From Apus apus (Eukaryota; Chordata; Aves; Apodiformes; Apodidae), in contig NC_067286.1 in the NCBI RefSeq assembly GCF_020740795.1, forward strand, positions 1,483,990 through 1,547,989: a stretch of DNA of 64,000 nt, given 5' to 3'. Below, in pieces: positions 38,176 through 55,600 of the stretch; position 1 is the first letter of the stretch; every line of letters starts with the position of its first letter. The position numbers were made by a program, and so were the translations under genes. The notes below the pieces were generated by a model. It did no database searches. It had not been told where the DNA came from and saw nothing but the letters and a program-made list of their open reading frames with translations.

Positions 38176-41100
38176 TCACACTCTGTGGGCAGAGTGCAGG
38201 TCGTAGTCACTGTCAGAGGAGTTATCCGGGTGGTTGGAAGCTCTGCCGGCGCCTTCCAGGGCTGGGGAGGGGAGGAAATGGATGTGGCTGGTTAATGGTG
38301 GCGAAAGTCTTGCTGTGATGTGGTTTTGTGGGAAAAGGAGCTTTGGAGGAGCTGTACCCTGGTGTCCTCCTGCTCTTACCTGGGTAAGCTGAGGAACGGG
38401 AGCTCTGCTGGGGGGGCTGAGTGTAGTCGTTGTCCCCCCGCTGCGCCCGCGGCCTGGCGGTGACCGTGCTGTTGCGGTGGAAGGAGACTGGGAGAAGAGG
38501 CAGGATTTGGAGAGGAGAGCAGGATTTGGGGAGGGAGGGGTTGAGGTTTGAGCAGGTTTGAGGTGCCCCCACCCACAACCTTCCCCCCCCCACCTCGTCG
38601 TGGCAGGGGGGGGGGGGGGAAGGGATTGAGTAAAATCGCATCCTGAGCCGGGGTTTGGGCTGAGTTAATCTCACTCCGATGAGTCAAAGCAGGAAACGAG
38701 AGCCCCGGAGTTTTGGGGGGCCAACCCGCTCACACCTCCATCCCACCAGCTCCTCCTGAGCTCCAGGGAGGGCCCCAAAGCCACCCACCCCCCTCCAAGA
38801 CCCTCAAGCCAGCCCCAAACCTGACCCCAGCCCCGTGCTGCTCCTCACCCGTCTGGTTGAGTCCCGTGGGGCCGATCCACTGGCGCTGCTTTTTTTTGGA
38901 GACTGGAAGGCAGAGGTGGGTGGTGGTGGGGGGGGGAGAGATCTCTCCTGGGACCAGCTTCATGTCTCCCCCCCCACAGCTCACCAGCCCCATATGCCAT
39001 CCCAAATCATCCCTCCCAGGCCCCATAATCCCCCTGCCAGACCCTCCTCCTGCGCTTTTGTCTCCACTCGGTGTCTGATCCCTCCCCCCTGGTCTGTGCC
39101 CACACTTGTGGGACAAGCTGGGGGACAATAAGACAAGGAGGGGGTGGAGGGATCTGATCTGTGGGGCTGAGCAGCACCTGCAGCTCCCAAAAATCCCACC
39201 CCCGGAGGAGCTGGAGGGGGAGGCAGCAGGGATGGAGGCAGGGAGCTGCCAGCCCCCCAGCTGGTGATGGCAGAGCGGGGAGGAGGAAGATGGAGGAGGA
39301 GAAGCTGCAGAGATGGTCACCTACTTCTCTTCAGCAGCCTCCTGTAGGCTGGAGGGCCGCAGATGAGCAGGAGAACACCCAGGAGCAGCAAGGCCAGGAA
39401 GATGCTCACGATGGTGCCAGCTGCCACGCCGGGGGGCTGTGGCTTTGAGTCCTGGCCTGGGGACAGGAGTGTCACCAAACGAGCCCCTCGCGCCCCAGGA
39501 GGGTGCTGGGGCGGGGGGTTTGAGGACCCCACCACCTTTTCCAGGAAGCCCCAGCAAGGTGTTCCCCATCCCCTGCCCTGAGGTCCCACCCTGAGGTGTT
39601 CACACACGGAAAATCCCAGCTCCCAGCATGGTCCAGGGATGCGCGGGGGCTGCCTCCCGGGACTGAGCCTGACGTGGCGACTTACACACGACTCTGGTCC
39701 GGGAGCAGGTCTGGGACTCCTTGAGGGCGGTGGAGCAGAGGTGCAGGATGGGGTTTCCGCAGGTGACACCCGCGGCGGGAGGATCCTGGATTTCGGAGCT
39801 GGAGGAGAGGTTCCCGCAGCGCAGCTCCCGGCAGAGCTGCCGGCCCCGCTCGGCTCGCTGCGCCCGCTGGTCGCACAGCACCTGCCACCGCCCCTCGTGG
39901 AACACCTCGATGTCCCCTTCGCAAGGCGTGGGACCCCACGCCAGCCTCCGCGTGGCCCGGGGCTGGGATTCTGGGGGGGAAGAGGCAGGGAGGGATCACC
40001 GGGAGACATCCCAGCAGGCAGGGATCACCGGGAGACGTCCCAGCGGCTGCCGGGCCTGGCTCCTTCCCCTGCCACCTCAAGGCGTTTCGGCTTCTCCTTG
40101 TGCCACGGGGATGTCAGGATGAGCGTGGGACGTGGCAGGGCCCTGCCTGGAGGAGCTTGGAGCTGTTCCCGTGGGAAATGCGGCGGGAAAGGCGGCTCTG
40201 CCAGCTGCTCTGCAAGCCCCAAATCCTGCCAGCGGGTGCCTGAACCCGGGCAGATGGCAGCCCAGCTCTGCGTGCCCGTGGGGACAGTGCCACGGCGCTC
40301 CGGGGGGAGAGGGGCATGGCAGGCAGCTGGGGCTGGAATGGGGGTCTGGGAATGGGAATGGGGGGCAGCCAGGGCCAGGATAGGGGTCTGGGAACAGGGC
40401 TGTGGCGGGACTGGAATGGGGGTCTGGGAACAGGGCTGTGCCAGGGCTGGAATGGGGGTGTGGGAATGGGAATGGGGTGCAAGCAGGGCCAGGATGGGGG
40501 TGTGGGAGTGGGAATGGGGGGCAGCCAAGGCCAGGATGGGGATCTGGGAACAAGGCTGTGGTGGGACTGGAATGGGGGTCTGGGAACAGGGCTGTGCCAG
40601 GGCTGGAATGGGGGTCTGGGAGTGGGATTGGGGGTAGCTAGGGCCAGGATAGGGGTGTGGGAGTGGGAATGGGGGGCAGCCAAGGCCAGGATGGGGATCT
40701 GGGAACAGGGCTGTGGTGGGACTGGAATGGGGGTCTGGGAACAGGGCTGTGGTGGGGCTGGAATGGGGGTGTGGGAATGGGAATGGGGGGCAAGCAGGGC
40801 CAGGATGGGGGTGTGGGAGTGGGAATGGGGGGCAGCCAGGGCCAGGATGGGGGTCTGGGAACAGGGCTGTGGTGGGACTGGAATGGGGGTCTGGGAACAG
40901 GGCTGTGGTGGGACTGGAGTGGGGGTCTCGGAACAGGGCTGTGCCAGGGCTGGAATGGGGATCCAGGAGTGGGAGCACGAAGCGGTTGGGGCCAGGACGG
41001 GGGTCCGGGAGTGCAGAACAGCCAGGGCTGGGTGGGAGCCGGGCGCTGGGCTGCTCGGGACCCCGGTGTCTCTCACCCGAGCAGACGACGAAGGCCGGCA

Positions 41101-43398
41101 CCTTCCCGCCCCGCGCGCGGCTGCGGTTGAAGCAGTCAAAGATGGAGGGTTCCTCACACGGCTCCACCAGCTCCCACCGCACCGGCAGGTGGCTTCCCTG
41201 CTCCTGCTTGCCCTGGCTACTGATGGCGGAGCCACAGCCCAGGGCCTGGCAGACACGGGTGGCCAGCTCCAAGGAAACACTGCCCGCCACAGCCCCCCAC
41301 AGCCCGTCCCGGTGCAGCTCCACCAAGCCCGAGCAGCTGAAGTCACCGTCCACCAGCCGCAGCCTGGCGGGGCCTGGTGAGGAACGGGGGGAAAAAAACC
41401 ATCTTGTTACAAACTGGCACAACATTTCTCTCCGTTGCAGAAGCGTTCTGGTTGGAAAAGACCTTGAAGACCATCGAGTCCAAGCGTAACCCAACTCTAC
41501 CAGCCATTATCCCTACTCTGCCAACCATTAATCCAGCTCTACCAACCATTATCCCAGCTCTACCAACCATCATCCCAGCTCTACCAACCATTATCCCAGC
41601 TCTACCAACCATTATCCCAGCTCTACCAACCATCATCCCAGCTCTACCAACCATCATCCCAGCTCTACCAACCATCATCCCAGCTCTACCAACCATCATC
41701 CCAATTCAACCAGCCATTATCCCAACTCTACCAACCATTATCCTAACTCTACCAACCATCATCCCAACTCTACCGACCGTTATCTTAACTCTACCAACCA
41801 TTAAACTAATAGCCTGTTAATCTCAACTCTACCAGTTAACCTAACTCTACCAAATTAATCTAATTCTACCAGGTTGTGGAGCAGAAAGTCCCTGATCCCA
41901 CCATGGCTGAAGCTTTGTTGCCGGGCAGGGCCGAGGATCTTACCGGTAGGCTCCGGGGTGGTGGTCGGAGGCACCGGTGGGGGTTTGGGGGTGGTTTTCA
42001 CTGGTTCTGAATGACAAAAGAAGGGCCAGGTTGCAGTGTCTGGTCCCTAGGGATGGGGGTGGCCAGGGTGGGGGTCTGGGCTCACCACTGCAAGCGAGGG
42101 TGATGGGATCTGTGCAATTTTCCGGCGCCCGACGGCACGTTAGCGGGGCGGCCAGCAGCTGCTGGCACCGCAGCAGCCACGATTGTGGCTCCTTCCCACT
42201 GGTGAAGGTGACCTGGAGGGGCTTGGGGACCTGGGGGCCACAGCCCAGCCTCTGGCAGACGTCCCCCACTCCTGCCTTGCTCCTGCCATCCCGACACACT
42301 CCTCTCCAGCTGCCTTCCCATTTCACCTCCAGCATCCCGGCGCAGCGGCAGCCGCCGCCGACCAGCTGCAGACTGGGCTCTGCAGGGAAAGCACCGGGGG
42401 TGAGGGGCTTCCCTGGAAAACGGGAAGGAGAAGGCTGGAAAAGTCCTTCCTGGTTGGTGGCTCCACGGCCAAGGAGCTGCTAACGAAGGGTCACCAAGAC
42501 CTGCTCACCTCCAGGGTCCTGGGTGGCTCCTCCGTGACCCGGGATGGCTGCAGAGAGAGAGGTGGGGACAGCAGGTCAGTTGGGGTCCTCACCTCGGGAT
42601 CCCCCAGCCCGAGGGCAGTGGGTGCTGGGGCATGGGCTGTGGCTGGGTGGGGTTTTTTTTTGGGGGGGACGAGGTGATTTTGGGGAGGTCTGATAGGGAA
42701 AGATGGTGCTGGTGGAAAGGAGTCGGGGTGGCGGCTGGGAGATCCCCGGCCGTGCCGCGCTCTGCGCCGAGGGGGACAACACTGTCCCCAAAGCTCAGGG
42801 GTGGGGACAGAGCCCCGGGCTGGCCACATGCCCCCCGAGGAGGCTGGGTTATCCTGGTGTTTTCCTCATCCAATTAGTGCTAATGAGCTAATATCACTCC
42901 TGGTGGGAAGGTGGGGCCGAGCAGCAGTAGATGGTGCCACAGCCACCGTGGCGAGGGGCCGTGTGGATCAAGGGACAGATGGGACAGCGGGAGCTGGGTG
43001 AGGATGGGGGGACGACTGGGTGCCCCTCCACCCTTACCCCAGCACCCATAGGGTGGGATGAGCATCCCAGGGGACCCCTTGCAGCTGGGGGGGACCGGAT
43101 GTGCGTGGTCTTGGCAGCCTGAGACCCCCCCCCCCACCCCGTGCTCAGGGGTTGCCCCGGGGAGAGCTGAGACAAGGGTGTGGCCAAACCCCAGCCCCCC
43201 AAAACGTGCCCACAGGGGGGGTTTCACCATGAACTTTTGGGGTCCCACGCTGTGACAAGTCCCCCTGGGCAACCCCCTAGCACGGTGGGTGCTCCCCCAG
43301 CACCCCCACCCTGACCACCCCCCCCTACACACCCTCCAGTACTCACCCCAGGTCCCCAGCAAGGGCAGCAGGAGCAGAGTGGGCTGCCAAGCTGCCAT
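38176..43398 (-). CDS. CD5: CD5, lymphocyte scavenger-receptor glycoprotein
   Basis: Inhibitory co-receptor of the T-cell antigen receptor, type I membrane protein; 469 residues (human 495). Exons 5'-3': 43347-43398, 42509-42547, 42086-42379, 41944-42006, 41077-41373, 39686-39970, 39325-39456, 38849-38902, 38380-38487, 38176-38261; every intron is phase 1. Order: signal peptide (MAAWQPTLLLLPLLGTW), short linker, SRCR1, Thr/Pro stalk (KTTPKPPPVPPTTTPEPT, as in human), SRCR2, SRCR3, transmembrane segment (TIVSIFLALLLLGVLLLICG), cytoplasmic tail. The tail keeps KKQRQWIGPTGLNQT, the pseudo-ITAM tyrosines (DNDYTQPP and AYPALEGA) and the C-terminal SSDSDYDLHSAHRV. It lies next to CD6 on the same strand, as in mammals. 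Confidence 0.97.
40330..40975. repeat. Composite minisatellite, CD5 intron 5
   Basis: About 16 units of 36-40 bases mixing GGACTGGAATGGGGGTCTGG + GAACAGGGCTGTGGTGG with GGGAATGGGGGGCAGCCAGG + GCCAGGATGGGG. The two unit types alternate in blocks, giving long open frames on both strands that mean nothing. Confidence 0.93.
41440..41485 (-). mobile_element. CR1 tail abutting the 21-bp array
   Basis: TCTGGTTGGAAAAGACCTTG followed by AAGACCATCGAGTCCAAGCG is an antisense CR1 3' end. The neighbouring array starts directly after it. Confidence 0.82.
41485..41815. repeat. 21-bp minisatellite, CD5 intron 4
   Basis: About 16 copies of CCCAGCTCTACCAACCATCA + T, near-perfect in the centre and degenerate at both edges. 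It begins exactly at the edge of a CR1 fragment, so it probably grew from CR1 sequence. Confidence 0.95.
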
Positions 43399-43399
43399 C

Positions 43400-45725
43400 A
43401 GCACGGTCAGACACCTCCTCCGCCCTGGGAGGATGCTGGAAAGGGGGGGGAGAATTGTTGGGGTGTGAGGGGGGGGGGGGGCAAATCTGCCTCTGCTCCC
43501 CGGCCCGGGTGTGTGGGGGGGTGGGGGGGCAGGAACAAGCTGTTTTTCCTCCCTCTGTGGTTTTTCTGCGTCACATCTCCGCTCGTTTGAAGTCTCAACC
43601 TGGCAGCTGCCTCCCCAGGTCCTGCTGAGCGTGAGAGAGAAGGGGAGAGAAACCTTGGGGGGGGGTAGGGGGTGGGGGGGCTTTCCCCACCCCCCGACCC
43701 CATTCGGTGGTCCTTCCATCTCCAAAGAAGGTGCCAGCCTGGAGGGATGGTGAATGTACCCAGTGCTGGGGGGTTAAGGGGACCCTGCAAATCTTCCGGT
43801 CCCCAGTGGTGGGTTGAAGGCAGTGAGAGCCTGGAGATGGCACCCAAAGGAGAGCTGGGTTGGGGGGGGCATGAGCCAGGGGAGCTCTGGGTGGGGGGCT
43901 CTGGGTGGTTGGAGCTGGTGGTGTTCATGGGGGGGGTGGGGGGGGAGAATCCCAGCACCAGCAGCAGCTCCATGGTGTCTGCGAGCTGTTTCTAGAGGGG
44001 AGGGGAACCCAGTGATGGCCACTAAACCCAACAGCTGGTGACCACAGGCTCCTACGAAGGAGCTGGTGGACGTTGTGCCACCATGAGCCACGATGCCGTG
44101 TCACCACGGCCACCCTGTGCCACCACCAGCCGTGCCACCACGTGCCACACAGGCCACAGCAGCACCCAGAACGTTCCGGGATGGAAACTGGGGAGATTTC
44201 ACCCCATCATCTTCTCCCAGTTGCTGGTGCCCTGGGGACGCCGTGTATCCCTGCAAGGGCACGTGGGGCACTGGTGGTGATGGCCCGGCCAAAGGAGAGG
44301 CATTAATTGATTGTGCCCTAATTAATTCCTGCAAATCCAGGTCATGCATGCTAATGATGGCAGCTGGTTTCCATTGACCCGCTGGCATTCCTGCTGAAAG
44401 GAGGGAGCCTGGGGAGCAGTGCTGGGAACACTGAGCTTCCCAGGCAGCTCGGGGTGGGTGGGTGGGGGGGGGGAGGATCAGGAATGCTCCTGTCCCCTCC
44501 CACCACCGCCAGGAGCTATGGGATGCTTTGATCCCCAACCCTGGAGTGGGAATTCGGGTTCTCCTGGCAGTTCCCTGCCTCAGCGCTGGGATCTCTGCCA
44601 CGGCTCAGGAGGAGGTGGGAGGGTGGGGGTTAAGAGCCCACGGGCTGGCAGGGCTGAAGGAGGTCGGGCAGAGATGCCAGGTGGTCACGCCAAGCTCCAA
44701 GCCATCCCAACACCCTTGCCAAGATGCCACCACCTCCTCCCCCTTCCACAGCGAGCAGGGCTGGGGGGGGGGGGGGAGGGGGGCACCCCCTGAAGTCACC
44801 CCCGTGCCCACCTACCCCCTCCCCCCCCCCCATGCCCTCGCCTGGCTCCTCTCCCCTTTGTCTGGGTTTTTGGTGCTATTTTGGGGCTTCCTCCCTTGTT
44901 GCGGTGCACGGCTCCTTTGTTGGCTGCCTCCTGCCTCGGTAAACAGCTGGAGGATGTGGTGGTGGGGAGGGTAAAGTCGGGAGGGGGGGGGGGGGGTGTA
45001 AATTTTCCACGGGGGTGGGACCGAACCCCAACCTCTGCCCAAGCTTCACCGCGCCCCGCCGGGGAGGTGGGAACGCTCTGGCAGGAGCTGGGGTGGGAGA
45101 GGGGGTTTGGTTTGGTCATGGGGGGTGCAGGGAAGACCCCCCCCTCCCCTGCCCCCACCTCCTCCCCCAGGGATGGGGGGACAGGGGGGGGGTTCCAGCC
45201 CCCGGGGGTGCTGTGCGTGGCTCAGCTGGGTGCCACCCCCAAGCCCAGCAGTGTCACTGTCACCCCAGGGTGATGCTGCTTTGCTGGGGTATCCTGTGAG
45301 GGCTGGGGAGGATTTTGGGGTGCCGGGGATGGAGGGGGGGAGTTATCAATCCCTTTAGGGATCCTTTCCTACCTGGGACATAGTCCCAGGCTGGCACCCC
45401 CCAGCACTGCCGTGCAGCATCAGCAGGTGGGGACAGCTGGGACCCCAGTGCCAGCACCCCACGAGCCCCTCGACCAGGATTTAGGGGGATGGTGGCCAAC
45501 GTGTCCCCAAGGTGAGGATGACGATGGTGGGGAAGCTGGGGTTGGGGGTCTTCTGGCCCTGCCCATCTCGGGCGGGTCACTGGGAGCAGGTGGCCCAGGC
45601 TGTGCCCAGCGGGCAGGGACAGCTTTGGGTCCCTCCTCCCTGGCTGTCCCGTGGGAGCCCTTGGTGACCCAGCCGGTGACCGGCCAAGGAACAAGGAGAA
45701 AAAGCTTTTTTCCATTGGGAAAAAC
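43400..45725. other. CD5-CD6 intergenic region
   Basis: 2.3 kb between the CD5 start and the CD6 polyadenylation signal. It contains G/C homopolymer runs (for example 44764-44783 and 44981-44997) but no recognisable exon, CR1 copy or tandem array. Confidence 0.6.
43546..43561 (-). promoter_or_regulatory. Candidate CD5 promoter element, adjacent ETS and RUNX motifs
   Basis: About 150-160 bases before the CD5 ATG the minus strand reads ACCACA (RUNX core, 43561-43556) followed by GGAA (ETS core, 43549-43546). No TATA box is evident. ETS-RUNX pairs are common in T-cell promoters; function here is inference. Confidence 0.4.
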
Positions 45726-45727
45726 CT

Positions 45728-45733
45728 TTTAAT
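45728..45733 (-). terminator. CD6 polyadenylation signal (ATTAAA)
   Basis: TTTAAT on plus reads ATTAAA on minus, about 180 bases after the CD6 stop. This is the most common variant signal. Confidence 0.55.
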
Positions 45734-45913
45734 GGCAGCAGGCAGCTGTGCCGAGCATCCCCCCAACCCACCCACCCCCCGGGCGGGGGGGGAGGGCACC
45801 GGGACCGGTCCCTGCTTCCCACGGAGAGAGAATTCCAAGAAATTGTCGGGGGTGGGATGGCAATGCCTTGGCCACAGGCGGGGCCAGGTCGTGTCCCCCC
45901 TCCCCGTCCCTCC

Positions 45914-51037
<5,124 letters not shown>

Positions 51038-51160
51038 CCCGCTCAGCGCCGGTGGGGCAGCCCCTTGGCCATGGGGAAGGGGGATTTTTGGGGTGGTCCC
51101 GCCCTCCTGTCACCTGTCTCAGGGGTTTGGGGACATGGTTGGGAACGTGGTCCCGCTCAC

Positions 51161-51266
51161 CGTCTGCCACCTGCACGCTCCGGGCTGCTGGGGTTGTGGT
51201 GGAGGCTGCAGGAAGCCAGCTCAGCACCGTGAGGAGGAGGAGGAGAGCACTTTGGGGTGGCCCCAT
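51161..51266 (-). CDS. Second signal-peptide exon upstream of CD6 (alternative CD6 first exon, or unassigned)
   Basis: ATG at 51266-51264 opens MGPPQSALLLLLTVLSWLPA, then a Thr/Ala-rich stretch ending QVAD, closed by a good donor (GACG|GTGAGC). It leaves one base, the same phase 1 as the CD6 first exon at 50983-51037, so either could splice to the linker exon at 50129-50206. It lies between CD6 and the TMEM132A 3' end on the same strand. It might be an alternative CD6 start or a chance ORF; there is no homologue I recognise. Confidence 0.4.
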
Positions 51267-51269
51267 CCT

Positions 51270-51995
51270 GCTCGCTGGCGGGCGGAGATGGGAGCTGCTC
51301 TGGGGACAGTGACACGTGCCCATGGTGGCCCTCGGGGTGACAGGAGCTGCAGGGAGTTAGGGGGGGGGTCCCACCTCAGGTCACGCTCAGCCCTCGGGGG
51401 ACGTGGATCTCGCAGGAGCCACCCCCAGGCTTGGGTTGGTGTCACTGGTGACATGGGACTCGAGGTCCCCAGTGCTCTGGGACCTCTGCGGGGTGGTGGA
51501 GCAGGGAGAGGGGAGGCTGGGAGCCATGGGGGGGCAGGAGCCATGGGGGTGCTGGGAGCCAGGGGGGTGACAGGAGGGGTTGGACTGGCCGAGGAGGAAG
51601 GTGACAGCCGTGGCAGGACAGGGAGGGAGGAAGTCCTTTGTCCCAAGGTCACCCTGGATGGGCCGAGAAGGAGGAAGGTGACAGCCCCTTCCCCACGGCA
51701 GGACCAAGGTCACCTTGGCTGGGCCAGTGCCAGCAGCGGCCACCGAGCCCATCCCGTGACCAGCTCCCCACCTGCATCCCCAGCTGGAACCAACGTCACC
51801 CACGTTTGTCCCCACATGGAACCAAGTTCAAGGGCACATCCCTGTCCCCAGGGGAACCCAGCCGTGCCTGGCAGCACCTCCCTGCTGCGTGTGTCCCCCA
51901 CCCCAGTGCCACCCCTCCATCCTCCCCCCATCCCTGGAGGAAGGTGGCAAGGATGTGCCACCCCCTCCCCTCCCCCCAGAGCAGGATGTGACTTT
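51270..51995. other. CD6 upstream / TMEM132A downstream spacer
   Basis: About 725 bases with no exon I can support. It contains short direct repeats around GGGAGCCATGGGGGGGCAGG (51520-51560) and GGAAGGTGACAGCC (51595 and 51673). Confidence 0.5.
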
Positions 51996-52615
51996 TCTGG
52001 AAAGACTTTTTATTTCTTCTTCTCCTTTTGTAACAATGTCAGAATTAAAAATCTCCCCTGGGTCTGACCAGCCCCTGGTGCCAGAGTCACGGGGAGGGAA
52101 ATGTCACCGTACAAAAACGGGGTGAAGTGGAAGGTGTTGGGGGGACACACACACGGGGACAAGGTGTGTGGCCCCCTCTCCTGTCCCCTCCCCACGGTAA
52201 AGAGAGGGGGGGCTGGGGGGAGGGGGCACAGGACCCTCCCCAAGATCAGACCACAGGACTCATCATCATCATCATCACCACTATGGACACAACGGAGCAA
52301 TGAGACCCAAAGCAGTAAGGTCACCTTCGTCCCCAAGGCCACCAAGGCGGGGGGATGCTCTGACCTGGGTGGTGACCCCCACTCTGCAGGGACCTGGGAT
52401 CTGGGGCCTCGGGTGGCAGAGCTGAGGCCACCCAGAAGGATGGGCAGTGGTCCCCAAGAATGGCACCGGGAACAAGAAGGGGGGGACTGCTGTGTGTCCC
52501 CCCACACCAAGGGTGACACGGGGAGGAGGTTGGTCCCTTACTGGTTTGTCCAGGGCTGGGGGAGGAGGGGGGCTTGTCCCCCCCCCCTCTTGGTGGTGGG
52601 ATGAGGGGGTTGGGG
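51995..52615 (-). other. TMEM132A: TMEM132A 3'UTR
   Basis: Runs from the stop (TGA, 52618-52616) to AATAAA on minus (52014-52009). It includes a short ATC triplet run (52261-52277). Confidence 0.75.
52009..52014 (-). terminator. TMEM132A polyadenylation signal
   Basis: TTTATT on plus, AATAAA on minus, about 600 bases past the stop and about 740 bases before the most distal candidate CD6 start. Confidence 0.75.
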
Positions 52616-55600
52616 TCAGGAACTCCCCCGGATCCTCTCCATGTAGCTCCTGATCTCCTCGGGGTCCCGCAGCCCCATGTCCTCGCACACCCAACGGATG
52701 TCGTCCTCGCTGGCCACCAGGATGGACTGGACATTGGGGACAGGCTGGGGGGGCTCCTCAGGGACCCGGGCGGGGGCGAAGGTGACAAATTCCACCCTCT
52801 TCCTCCGGCCACCCCCACCGGGTGTACCCCCTTCCTTACGGGGCAGGGGAGCCCCAGGCGTAGGGGTCCCAGGGGGGACACCCCCCGTTTCAGAGGAGCA
52901 GCAGCACCCGCCATCGGGGGCCGCCGGCGGCTCGGGTTGTCGCCGGTCCAGCTGCCGGCTGAGCTCCTGCTGGTCGGTCCCCAACCAAACCCAGTTGTGG
53001 GGTTGGGGGGCTGAGGAAGGGGCCCCCCCATCCGGCACCTCCTTCTGCTGGTACCTCAAGACGAAGAAGATGCAGTTGACCAGGAAGATGAAGATGGCCA
53101 AGCAGAAGACCCCCAGCAGGACGTACATGCCGATCTCCAGGTCGGTCACGCGCTCGGGAGCCTTCACCATCTCATCTTCCTCCTCCTCTTCCTCCCCACC
53201 ACCGCGGCCACGGCCGTAACCTTCATCCTCCATCTCCTCCTCTTCCTCCTCCCCCTCCTCGGAAGACCCCAACCCTTGGAGCTTGGTGGAGGCGGGTCCC
53301 ACACCAGCAGGGACCCTGCGCCGTGGCTCGCTGGCCGCCGTCACCGTCTCCCCCGACATGGCCCCTTCAGCCCGTGGGAAGGGCGAGCTGGCCCGGGGGT
53401 GGCCACCACGGGGGCTACCAGAGGCGGGGACACCCTGCTTGGTCCCCACCTCCAGCCAAGCGGTGCCGGTGGCCAACGGGGCCGCCCGGTGCCGACCCCG
53501 GCGACACGTGTCCGGGGGGTGGAGGCTGAGCTGCAGCAGAGCCCCCCGCCCCCAGCCCTCGGCCACCACCCAGGGGCGAGCGGTGGGGACACCGGGAGAG
53601 CCCCCGACGGTGACCACGGCGGGGTCGAGGGAGGTGACAGTCAGGGTGTTGTCCTGCCAGCCGTACAGCTCCAGCGGGGCCAGCGTGTGGTCGGAGAAGG
53701 ACAGCCAGACGGACAGCGTGGCCTCCTGCCAGGAGGGGTGGTGTCACCAAGGGGGGTGACACCGGGATGTCAGCGAGGGAGGGGTCTCAGCAAGGTAGGG
53801 GTGACACCAGGATGTCAGGGAGGGAGGGATGTCACCAAGGTAGGGGTGACACCAGGATGTCAGGGAGGGAGGGGTGTCACCAAGGTAGGGGTGACACCAG
53901 GATGTCAGCGAGGGAGGGGTGTCACCAAGGTAGGGGTGACACCGGGATGTCAGGGAGGGAGGGGTGTCAGCAAGGTAGGGGTGACACCAGGATGTCAGTG
54001 AGGAAGGGGTGTCACCAAGGTAGGGGTGACACCGGGATGTCAGTGAGGAAGGGGTGTCACCAAGGTAGGGGTGACACCAGGATGTCAGGGAGGGAGGGGT
54101 GTCACCAAGGTAGGGGTGACACCGGGATGTCAGCGAGGGAGGGGTGTCAGCAAGGTAAGGGTGACACTGGGGAGGTTAAATGAGGGTGGGGTGACACTGG
54201 GGACAGGGGTGACACCAGGGTGGGGGGGGCAACACAGGGGAAGGAGTGACACAGGGGTGGGAAGGTTAAATGAGGGTGGGGTTGACACCAGAGAGATGGG
54301 TGACACCAGGGTGACTGTAACATTGGGATGTCACCAAGGGGGGGGGGGGGTGACATGGGGGTAGAGGTGACACAAGAGTAGGGGTGACACCGGAGAGCAG
54401 GGCGACACCAGGGAGCGGGTGTTGCCCACAGGGTGACCCTACTAAGGTAGGGGTGACATTAGGGTGGAGGTGACACCGGAATGTCACCAAGGCAGGGATG
54501 ACACTGGGGTGCGGGTGACACTGGGGAGTGAGGTGAGACCAGGAAAGGGGGTGACACCGGGATGCCACCAAGAGAGGGGGACTGGGGGGGGGGTGACACC
54601 AGGGAGGGGTGTGACACGGGGCTCCTGCCCCCCCCAGCACCCCACCCCTCTCACCTGCTTGGGGGCCCGCAGGGTGGCTGTCCCCTGGGCGGTGACAGTG
54701 ACCACGCCGGGGTGAGCCGGCTGTGCCCGCAGGGACAGGGACAGCCCCGACACCGCCTGTCCCCGCAGCTCCGTCACTGTCACCTTCTCCTCCGACACCA
54801 CCAGCGTCTGCTCCCCCAGGAGGGAGGCTGAGAGGGGGGAGCGCACCTGGGGACAGGGGGGGACACGGGGGGGGGGGACAGGGGGTCACCTCCTCAGCCT
54901 CTGTGCCACCCCTCTGGCCCCCTAGCCCCCCATGTCCCTCCCTTTCCCCACTGGATCCCCTGCAGCACCCCCATTTCCCCTCCAGGACCCCCCCTACACC
55001 CCCTAACCTCCCTCCCTTTCCCCCCAGGACCCCCCAATCTCTCTCCCTCTCCCCCAGGACCCCCTCTAGCTCCCTCAAGTCCCTCTCTCCAGCTCCCACC
55101 CTCCCCCAGGTCCCCCCCCAAAGAACCCCCCCCCAGGACCCCCCTATACCCTCCCAGCTCCCCCATGACACACCCCACACCCTCCCAGTTCCCCCCCAGT
55201 ACCCTCCATCTCCCCTCTCCCCCCACTACCCCTCCCCACACCCCCCCCCCAAAAAAAAAAAAAGACCACCCACCCCCCCAAATCCTACCTCCACAGAGGT
55301 GACCCCCGGCTCTCTCCCCACCACCACGGTGCCCCCCTCCAGCGAGGCCACCCGGGGGTCCTGCACCCGGGTCTGGTGGGCCACCAAGGGGGTGACATCC
55401 AGGAGCCACTCGGGGCCGGGCAGGTAGGCGAGGTGACGGCCACCATCGGGGGGGTGGGCGACGAAGTGGGCCAGGACCCTCAGCGCCGTCCGTTGGTACC
55501 GGGGGCGGCAGCTCCGCGCCCGCCGCTCCGCCTCGTCCCCGGGACCCTCTGCCGGGGGGCTGGGGGGGGGTTGGGGAGGGGGACACCCGCGTCACCAGTG

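Noticed and set aside
40025-41494. Long minus-strand open frames (up to 489 codons) across CD5 intron 5 and exon 5
   Set aside because: Only the SRCR2 part is real. The rest is translation of the composite minisatellite into PIPALAQPCSQTP-like repeats.
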